Source: Liopterus haemorrhoidalis
Lineage: Eukaryota > Arthropoda > Insecta > Coleoptera > Dytiscidae
DNA length: 64,000 bases
Assembly: GCA_963971575.1 (NCBI GenBank)
Contig: OZ020625.1
Coordinates: forward strand, 13,493,646 to 13,557,645
Direction of reading: 5' to 3'
Every line of letters starts with the position of its first letter. Position 1 is the first letter of the stretch. Positions 56,201 through 64,000 of this stretch are shown piece by piece. The notes below the pieces were generated by a model. The model was not told the origin of the DNA and did not search any database. It worked only from the letters and a program-made list of their open reading frames with translations. Both the position numbers and the translations under genes were made by a program.

Positions 56201-56424
56201 TTAACGCTGTCGCTGTTCTTTGTCTGACACTGTCGCTGTTCTTTGTCTGACACTGTTACTGTTCTTTGTCTGACACTGTCGCTGTTCTTTGTCTGACACT
56301 GTCGCTGTTCTTTGTCTGAACCTGTCGCAGTTTTTTGTCTTACACTGTCTCTGTTTTATTGTCTGACACTGTCGCTGTTTGTCTAACACGCTGCCGTGTG
56401 TCGCTGTTCTTAACCTCGACACTG
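53279..56424. repeat. 23-bp minisatellite, about 135 units
   Basis: The unit on the plus strand is CTGTTCTTTGTCTGACACTG then TCG. Scattered variants (CTGCCGTTGTT, CTTACACTGTCACTG, CGCTGGTC, TTTATCTGAC) recur in the same order 1081 bp apart (47 units) and 598 bp apart (26 units), which shows higher-order duplication. The minus strand has no stop in any frame because three units (69 nt) read as 23 codons with no stop. This creates open frames of up to 420 codons, which I do not count as genes. Confidence 0.98.
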
Positions 56425-56547
56425 TCACGTTACTATGCCTCGATACTTTCCTACTAAACCTAAGACCAACGACAAGCCTTTGATCGTTACTGGTAAATGT
56501 AATCACTTGCCACCCAATTAATGTTCTTGAACTGTTAGCTACTTCTC
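56425..56547. repeat. Array-flanking spacer, copy 2
   Basis: Starts CACGTTACTATGCCTCGATA and continues through CCAACGACAAGCCTTTGATC to TTGAACTGTTAGCTACTTCT. The first half matches copy 3 and the second half matches copy 1. Confidence 0.8.
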
Positions 56548-57613
56548 GACAATGTCACTGATCTTTATCTCGACACTGTCACTGATCTTTATCTCGACAC
56601 TGTCACTGATCTTTATCTCGATACTGTCACTGATCTTTATCTCGACACTGTCACTGATCTTTATCTCGACACTGTCACTGATCTTTATCTCGACACTGTC
56701 ACTGATCTTTATCTCGACACTGTCACTGATCTTTATCTCGACACTGTCACTGATCTTTATCTCGATACTGTCACTGATCTTTATCTCGACACTGTCACTG
56801 ATCTTTATCTCGACACTGTCACTGATCTTTATCTCGACACTGTCACTGATCTTTATCTCGACACTGTCACTGATCTTTATCTCGACACTGTCACTGATCT
56901 TTATCTCGACACTGTCACTGATCTTTATCTCGATACTGTCACTGATCTTTATCTCGACACTGTCACTGATCTTTATCTCGACACTGTCACTGATCTTTAT
57001 CTCGACACTGTCACTGATCTTTATCTCGACACTGTCACTGATCTTTATCTCGACACTGTCACTGATCTTTATCTCGATACTGTCACTGATCTTTATCTCG
57101 ACACTGTCACTGATCTTTATCTCGACACTGTCACTGATCTTTATCTCGACACTGTCACTGATCTTTATCTCGACACTGTCACTGATCTTTATCTCGACAC
57201 TGTCACTGATCTTTATCTCGACACTGTCACTGATCTTTAACTCGACACTGTCACTGATCTTTATCTCGACACTGTCACTGATCTTTATCTCGACACTGTC
57301 ACTGATCTTTATCTCGACACTGTCACTGATCTTTATCTCGACACTGTCACTGATCTTTATCTCGACACTGTCACTGATCTTTATCTCGACACTGTCACTG
57401 ATCTTTATCTCGACACTGTCACTGATCTTTATCTCGACACTGTCACTGATCTTTATCTCGACACTGTCACTGATCTTTATCTCGACACTGTCACTGATCT
57501 TTATCTCGACACTGTCACTGATCTTTATCTCGACACTGTCACTGATCTTTATCTCGACACTGTCACTGATCTTTGTCTCAACACTGTCACTGATCTTTGT
57601 CTCGACACTGTCA
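56548..57613. repeat. 24-bp minisatellite, about 44 units
   Basis: The unit is ACTGTCACTGATCTTTATCT then CGAC, related to the 23-bp unit by a one-base length change (TCTCGAC against TCTGAC) and three or four substitutions. A CGATAC variant at 56621, 56765, 56933 and 57077 shows a 312-bp (13-unit) higher-order repeat. Because 24 is a multiple of three, frames stay open; the 362-codon frame at 56552-57640 repeats SLIFISTL and is treated as a by-product. Confidence 0.98.
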
Positions 57614-57690
57614 GGTTACTATGCCTCGATACTTTCTTGATAAACTTAAGTCCAACGACAAGCTTTTGATCTTTACTGGAAAGGAGAAAA
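57614..57690. repeat. Array-flanking spacer, copy 3
   Basis: GGTTACTATGCCTCGATACT, then AAGTCCAACGACAAGC and TTTTGATCTTTACTGGAAAG, matching the first part of copy 2. Confidence 0.8.
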
Positions 57691-59624
57691 ATTTGTTGCT
57701 TGATAAACTAAAGTCTTTGAAACTGCTTGCTTTTTGGTCTCTTGGCATTATTATTTTACTGTACCTCGTAACATTAGCCTGATTATATTATATTAATGCA
57801 TACGTAACATTATAGTGGCTTTCACGACTCACGACTCTCGGTTCTTGTGGTGTTTTTTGTTTTGTTGTACTCACAGTCTCATATTGAGATACTCTCGATA
57901 ATGTTGGCTAACAATTTTCTTGATGTAGATACGCCAATATGATTCAGCTGTCTGTAAATCCTCGTTTATAATAGATCTGCTATGTATCCACAGCATAAAA
58001 ATTACAGTACTCTTTGTTCTGTTTATTAGAAAAGGATGTTCTGAACGGCCAAAGCGTTTGTCCTATTAGGCATTATGTTATAGAACTATTATAAACGAGG
58101 CATTAGCATTAACCCAGCATATCTACAATATATGACTGATGTCGGATAAAGATTTTATATAGAAATTGGTTAGTTTTTTCAATATACAGCTCTTGAAATT
58201 CCATGGTAATGATCAGGGTCTGAAAAATTGCTACGAATTATATTCGCTAGACATAAGTTACTCCCCCCTGGTACTAAAGTTAGTCTAAAGCGGACTTACT
58301 CCTGTAGTTTTCAATCGTTCGGTGATAAAAATCAGTCAGGTGATAAAAATCGTCTGATGATAAAAGTCGACAGGAGATAAAAGTCGCCATTTATTGAGCA
58401 AGACTTACGTACATTCCAAATACAAAACATTTTTGAATGTGTTTTTAGTTCAATGTTTCAACTAATGTTGGTTATTTTTTGCCCATAGAATCCTTTTTGT
58501 AACTGCTGGTGGTTGAAGTTCAATTTAGTTGTTGTCTTTAGGAAATAGGGCTTCTTAACATGGCCGAATCTGAATTTATTTCTAATAACATTTTTGAAGC
58601 ACTGTTAATGTTAGGTATCTCATTCTAAACTATAGAAAATATATCTACGATGTGTATCAAGTTGCGTATCTTTATCGCATCGCAATATTTATATAACAAA
58701 AAATTATTTTGGATCATTTTTTATGTGTGGCAATATAGATTCTTTGCTTATAAGCAGATTTTTTTTGTTAAATTACCCTTTTTCTTATTTGCAAATCGGG
58801 TTAACGGAGCAGTGATTTGACACGTGATATGAGATAACCGGGTTGTAACCGAAGTTAATATTATAGGGACGAGGAACAGAAAAGATCCGCACTCTCTATA
58901 ACCGAAACCGCGATTGATCGACAGTTTTATATTCGGGGAACACTGAAAATGTTTTTATATTACATTAAGAAATATTTTTGAAAGAGGATTTATGTAAGTG
59001 ACATACTGAACTAAATAGCTATATACTCTTCACAAAATATGTACTAGTGTCAAAACTGTTTAGAACAATTTGTTTTTACAGTGATCATTGCATAAGTATT
59101 GACTTGTTTAGACTGGTTTGGACCTGTCTTTCCATCTATTACTTGCAGCAGGAAATTTTTAGCAACAAGTTGTTAGTCGATGTTTGGTTTGTCACTACGG
59201 CGCGAGATGGTACCAGAGATCAGTGGTCCATTGTAGGATGCTGCGAACTGTGCTTATAACATAAGATCACAGATGGCAGCACAATTTATAAATTATTTTT
59301 GTTCAGAAGGACTTGTATCATGTTCTGAATCATTGTTATTTAATACTCTTGGGTTTAAATCACGCCAAAATTTGGTTTGAGAAGCATTAATACATTTTTA
59401 AATACGACTTCCATTTTTTTATTACTAAAGTGTTGTTTATTCTTTATTCTCGAGTGTTTCATGTATGTCTATAAAAAGGGCTGTTGCTAATTCCATAGAA
59501 TATGCTTAGAAGATCTGGAGATAGAATATGATAGATATGATTTTTCATATTTTATATTAAGATGGCCACTTATAAATGTTTAAGAGCGACAGCTGTAGGT
59601 CTGGAAAAAGAATTTACATAATAT
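57691..59624. other. No recognised gene; inverted and short tandem repeats
   Basis: A perfect 15-bp inverted repeat (CCTCGTTTATAATAG at 57960-57974, complement at 58086-58100) has a 111-bp loop. Four imperfect GGTGATAAAAATCG-type units lie at 58320-58390. The 70-codon frame at 59047-59259 (+) has no recognised motif. Confidence 0.4.
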
Positions 59625-59632
59625 ATCTAGTG

Positions 59633-60047
59633 TAGTGGTGTCATAATTGTCGGACTACCGACGGGGACACCCCCCCCCCCATAAAAAAAACCCACTTAAA
59701 AAAAAACTTTTATCGACAATCATACCTTTATTATAAAAAATTGCAGTCTTTTAAAAAATTAATTAAAAAAAAATTGGAAGACAAAAAAAATTAAAGAAAA
59801 GATTAATAATAATAGGTATTCCAAGAGCAAAACGTTGGGATCAATGGTGAATCATTTTGGAACACTCAGTTCGACTGGAAAATTTTGATGTTTTTTGTAT
59901 ATGCGTGTATCAATGGAAAATAATTTTTGCGTAAATATGGGTAATTTTTAAATCGACCGGGAACAAATGATTCTTGGACAGGGACACTGGGGCACAGACC
60001 TCAAAATCTGGACATGTCCCGGTGTACCGGGAAGTATGGCAGCCCTA
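59633..60047. mobile_element. hAT MITE, 415 bp
   Basis: Ends are TAGTGGTGTCATAATTGTC and, inverted, TAGGGCTGCCATACTTCCC. The 8-bp target duplication ATCTAGTG lies at 59625-59632 and 60048-60055. GTCCCGG-type motifs near the right end resemble those in the element at 19902. Confidence 0.85.
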
Positions 60048-60055
60048 ATCTAGTG

Positions 60056-60503
60056 CGACACAATTATATATCTGAATGAAACTGTTGTGAGCTTAAAATA
60101 ATTACCTTTTTTCGCGGTCATTGATCAAGTACGGTATTATAAGATTTTATAAATTACACGCTATACTAAAAATGAAATTACTGCTAATAAATGAACCATT
60201 TTGCACAGAAGGACCTCAAAGTAAAAATGTACTTAATTTTCGAATTAGAAATTATTTAATTTCTTAATACATTTTCTATTGATTAACATAAGCAAGCCGA
60301 GGAGTACCCAAGAGATAGAATTTTTATGTTAGATTGACTCTGCGTTTGTGGTATACTTGGATATACATCGATGTGTCATTGTAAACTTTTGCTCATGGTA
60401 AACTTTTGACTCTTTTAAGATTTGCCATATATTATTTGTACGACAGTCTACTATTGCTCCTATTCTACTGTTACTTTAAATTTTTTAATGATTTGCCTAA
60501 ATT
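60056..60503. other. No recognised feature
   Basis: AT-rich spacer. Confidence 0.35.
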
Positions 60504-60504
60504 A

Positions 60505-60600
60505 AGGTGACCAGACGTCCCGCTTCCGGCGGGACAGTCCCAATTTTTAACAATTTGTCCCGCGGCGTTTTAAACAAGTCCCGATTTTTTGAAAGAATGA
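60505..60600. mobile_element. hAT MITE fragment (one end)
   Basis: AAGGTGACCAGACGTCCCGC followed by the GTCCCGC/GCGGGAC hairpin matches the left end of the family at 19902. No right end was found before other repeats begin. Confidence 0.55.
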
Positions 60601-61076
60601 TCGCCGACAAATGGTTTGGATAGGGATATGCGATACTAAGAAAGTATCGATATTTGGGTATCGATAATATCGAATAAAAAATATACCGGTATCGTATCGA
60701 CACAAAATATCGATATTTTCAAGAATCGAAAGGAAAAATGATATATTTTCTACAAAACGTAAAAAACATTTTATTTTTATGATAACAATTTAATTGTTTT
60801 ACAGTAATATATAGATTAAAGTATAAAGGCTATTCCAAACGTTTAGCCGGAACTAAATAGGAATTTCGTTCTTTTAGGTTGTCACGGGTCACGAGAACAG
60901 ATCTTGCTTGGGTTATTAGATTTTTCAGGTTGGTATGTAAAAATTTAAAATTCCAACAGTGAAACTGTTCTATGAGTGAAACTATAGAAACGAATGGCAT
61001 TTATTATAAGTTTTAATCCTTTTTTACATATTTTGAAGACAAAAAAAATAAATAAATGAGAAATTTTTATATAGAA
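60601..61076. repeat. Mosaic of repeat fragments
   Basis: 60615-60720 is rich in TATCGATA palindromes. 60828-60860 (GGCTATTCCAAACGTTTAGC) is an inverted match to about 23690-23715 in the hAT fragment there. A GACAAAAAAAATAAATAAATG stretch near 61038 also resembles 23517. Probably pieces of old hAT elements. Confidence 0.4.
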
Positions 61077-62645
61077 CTAGCAGTGTACCCGCTGCTTCGC
61101 TACCGAAATAAAGTAGTCGTAGCCCGCTTAGATCTGGCCCATTTCGAAATCGGTCCAAGACTGGTTGCTACGAATCGTTTTACATTCAAATATATTTATT
61201 TGTTTTAATCTACAATTGTATTAATATGTGCTTCTTATACAAATAATTAAGTACGAATTTCTTTGTAAACATTGGTAGTACAGACATTTAGTATCAACAC
61301 GTATAAGTATCCCGATGTGCTAACCCAGGAAAATGCCCTTGTGAGAATCATTGCCAAAGGCAGCGCCGGTCACGTAAAGCATTTTATCTTGCACCTTACG
61401 AAATTATTTATTATAATTTTTATGATATTTATTATAATTACTTCGTGATTATTCCTGATTTATAAATCGTACCTATATAGATCAGAGCACTTTTTTTCGT
61501 TAGTAAATATTCTTGCCACCGAAGTAAGTTTTTTTCGTATTGCTTTAGGCGGTTACAATAATGTTCAATAGCGAATTTAACGTTACAATTGTCGTCTAAA
61601 ATGAAAATAAAGAAAATTGTGATATATATCCTCGGGAACATTTTTGTTGCAATATTAAACCCAAAATTCGTTAATATAGGTATATTTTGAATATGTGTAT
61701 CTTTTATAGTTTAAATATTTCTTAATTGATCGGAAACCTGGTGTCTTACCGCGATGATATATAGCTTAAAATCTTTCCAGACAAATTTGGAATACGCTGT
61801 TGCAAATAGCACTAAAATCGGTTTATCCGTTTTTGAGTTTTAATACATATACCGATTTTAAACAGACGCCTATGTGCCAAAAAGAAATGAAACAGGTCAC
61901 TTGAAGGGTTTTATGAATATCCTTGAATCTAGATTTGCCTTGTATGGGTTGATCAGAGCAACATACTGAACCTCGTTTTTGTACATGTGTATGGGTAATC
62001 TTTGTAACCAAAAACCAAGTCGATATCTCATTATAGGTGTGAGATATTGAGGAATCCGAGAAAGAAACATTTCACCACATTAGGGGTCGAATTTAAAAAA
62101 AATCTTTCTTAATAGGTGCTCACATCATGGAAGGAACATTCCTTCCTCCACGAATTTCATGTTTCTATGTCCAGGGGGCGTTCTATTGAATAAAAAATAC
62201 CAATTTACCCTTTTAGGCGTGAAAATTTAAAAGAAAACTGTCAAAAAGTTTCTAAGATTTTAAAAAGACATCTATATGCCAAAACACAATGTTATATCTC
62301 AACATACATAGGAAATACGAAGGGTTCTATAATTCACTCCGAATACATAATAAATTTATCCCTTTAAGGGTTGATTAGAACAAAATCCTGAATTTAGTTC
62401 TTAACATTTGTATGTGTAACCTTTGTAAGCAAAAACTAAGTCAATATCTCATTGGGCCTAAGAGATATTGAGGAATCCCTGAAATCACTTAACAGCCCCT
62501 TAGGGGTCGTATTTCGAAAATTCTCTTCTTAGTGATCGCTTACGACATGGAGGAAATATACTTCTCGAATTTCATGTTTCTAGGTCTAGTGATTTGGGCT
62601 GAACGTTGATGAGTCAGTCAGGTCATGTATTTATATACACATATA
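61077..62645. repeat. Dispersed repeat with an internal 421-bp tandem duplication
   Basis: It starts with GCAGTGTACCCGCTGCTTCG and ends with GTTGATGAGTCAGTCAGGTC before TATA-rich DNA, a pair of marks I associate with a family seen in many invertebrates. Inside, about 61840-62170 and 62270-62590 are diverged copies offset by 421 bp, sharing ATATCTCATT, GAGATATTGAGGAATCC, TTAGGGGTCG and GAATTTCATGTTTCTA. No coding frame is visible. The class is unknown. Confidence 0.55.
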
Positions 62646-63172
62646 AGAAAATTTTATAAATGATATACCTATATACAGAAGAAGATTAAACAGAAAAGAT
62701 TTGTTTATTTATTTATTTATATTATTGATATTGTAACAACTTCTGTTATACACATGTTTAATGTTAAGTCAATATTAAGAGATATTTCAAGTTTATAAGT
62801 AGCGCTCCTTCTGTCCCCCTAAATATTCAGAAGCTACACTAAACAGAAAATAATCGTTCTTCAATCAAAGTCTTTATAAATTATCTTTATAAATTGTTGA
62901 TGTAAAGTAAATAATAAGCGAGATATTTCCAGTATTTTAGTTTTAGCACCTCCCCCATCTCCCTTCCCCTGCTTCTTAACCAATTGAAAAATTTATAGGA
63001 TAACATGTATTTGTATTTTTATTTTAAACAGCTTTTCTCATGTGCGTTTTTGCTGTTAAGTCAATAGTAAATGAGATATTTCAAAAGTTTAGTTTTAGGT
63101 TGTCCCTTCGTTACTCCCGTAAATCAATCCAATAAAAAAAAAATCATTAAAAAAAAATATTTGTTTTCTTAT
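62646..63172. other. No recognised feature
   Basis: AT-rich. A (TTTA)n run lies near 62703-62720, with C-rich short blocks near 62812 and 62950. Confidence 0.35.
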
Positions 63173-63174
63173 TA

Positions 63175-63706
63175 CAGTGAAACCTCTATCTATCGTTCCT
63201 CGAATAATAATTTTCCCGTATATATCGTTATTTCTTGCGGTTCCGAATTAATTTCATACAAAACACGCAAAAATAGATCGCATCGATCATTTCTCTCTGT
63301 ATCATTTTACCGCATTCATCGTTTAAATTACGCAGCAAATTTCGTGTTTTTTCAAATTGAAAACTTTTTTTATGCGCATTCGATAACTGATGCCGAAAAA
63401 AATTTAATTTGTAACACCGAAAGAATATTGATTTCTTACGGCAATATAAAAAGCCAAAAAGTAAATGACGATGAAAGATTATATACAATACAAAGTATAA
63501 TTTTTTTTGTCGGCATGCAGCTTCCTTTTTTATTTTGCTACGATATTTTTTATTTAAAAAAATTGATTTATACCTGAAACATGTATCATTTTTAGAATAT
63601 ATATGTACGTACATATTAAACATTTAAATATGTATTAATGTGTTTTCCCGCATCCATAGTTTATTTCAATAGGTCCCTTCAAAAACGATAGATAGAGGTT
63701 TCACTG
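63175..63706. mobile_element. Pogo-like MITE, 532 bp
   Basis: The first 23 bases of the ends are a perfect inverted repeat beginning CAGTGAAACCTCTATCTATC. TA lies at 63173-63174 and 63707-63708. There is no transposase; overlapping frames on both strands (63071-63577 and 63228-63623) cross the element and are not genes. Confidence 0.88.
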
Positions 63707-63708
63707 TA

Positions 63709-64000
63709 TAAGCAATTTTTCTGTTAAGTCTACGTCTTAAGTGATACCATTTTTTTTCTTCTGATTTTCAATTTGCCTCCTTATATTGACTGCATTTCCT
63801 ACCTATATACCAAATTCCAACTCGGTACACACAGATTTTCTGTTTTATATATATAAAAGATTTTACTATTATATTTAAACATTTAAATAAAAGAATAGAA
63901 AAAAAAAATAAATAAAAATAACAAAGTTCATAAAAATGCCCTAAAATAAAAAACCAGAAAACAGGTGCTCCACTTTAGTCTCGCTCTGCATAAACTAATC
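63709..64000. other. No recognised feature
   Basis: AT-rich sequence to the end of the window. Confidence 0.35.

Noticed and set aside
53269..56506. Many long minus-strand frames (up to 420 codons) repeating SDKEQRQCQTKNSDSVRQRT
   Set aside because: They follow directly from a stop-free 23-bp repeat read in any frame. They overlap one another in all three frames, with no start context, domain or flanking gene.
53279..57613. CRISPR-like array
   Set aside because: Units are contiguous with no unique spacers, and the setting is eukaryotic.
56552..57640. 362-codon plus-strand frame of SLIFISTL repeats
   Set aside because: It is the 24-bp array read in one of its two open plus-strand frames. 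The repeat explains it fully.
63071..63623. 168- and 131-codon frames on opposite strands
   Set aside because: They overlap each other and run across the ends of the pogo-like MITE; the AT-rich composition explains them.

Overview
The window is AT-rich eukaryotic DNA that looks like insect intergenic sequence. The organism call rests on its transposon families: mariner/Tc1, pogo-like, piggyBac, hAT and PIF/Harbinger-like elements, a Jockey/CR1-like LINE, tRNA-headed SINEs, and solo LTRs whose promoters carry the arthropod-type TCAGT initiator. I found no convincing host protein-coding gene. One weak exon candidate lies near 5264-5503 (minus strand). Almost everything recognisable is a transposon or a tandem repeat.

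Layout. 1-6 kb: a broken mariner-like transposase (1212-2470) and a solo LTR (3168-3717). 6-11.4 kb: an internally deleted mariner-like element that keeps one 233-codon frame, a SINE with target duplication, a hAT element with a piggyBac-type MITE nested in it, a 5'-truncated LINE, a short hAT MITE and a tRNA-headed SINE. 11.4-19.2 kb: tandem repeats, including a 31-bp palindromic unit, a Harbinger-like MITE and a GC-rich solo-LTR candidate. 19.9-27 kb: a hAT MITE with an internal minisatellite, a LINE inserted in a Harbinger-like MITE with a possible 3' transduction, and a 0.77-kb duplication separated by a hAT element. 28-29.6 kb: a three-element nest. 32-35 kb: two solo LTRs of one family in opposite orientation. 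37-38 kb: a 0.97-kb terminal-inverted-repeat element.

38.7-43.2 kb: the best-preserved element, a LINE with two intact frames. ORF1 joins a SAP-like domain to an SGNH-type esterase domain. ORF2 has an AP-endonuclease and a reverse transcriptase, with all key motifs present. 43.8-45.7 kb: a piggyBac relic inside a pogo-like element. 46-46.8 kb: an unexplained GC-rich, CpG-rich island with its own tandem repeat and promoter-like sites. 47.5-50.6 kb: a decayed long-period repeat interrupted by a hAT element that itself contains a LINE tail. 53.3-57.6 kb: two large related minisatellites (23-bp and 24-bp units) separated and bounded by copies of one shared spacer, with higher-order structure. 57.7-64 kb: hAT and pogo-like MITEs and a dispersed repeat with a 421-bp internal duplication.

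Most elements cannot act alone, because they are MITEs, solo LTRs or deletion derivatives. The LINE at 38.7 kb is the only one here that looks able to encode its own mobilisation proteins. The most unusual structures are the paired 23/24-bp arrays, the SAP-SGNH ORF1, the double-tailed LINE insertion at 22.1-23.3 kb and the GC-rich island at 46 kb. All calls come from reading the sequence; no database search was run.
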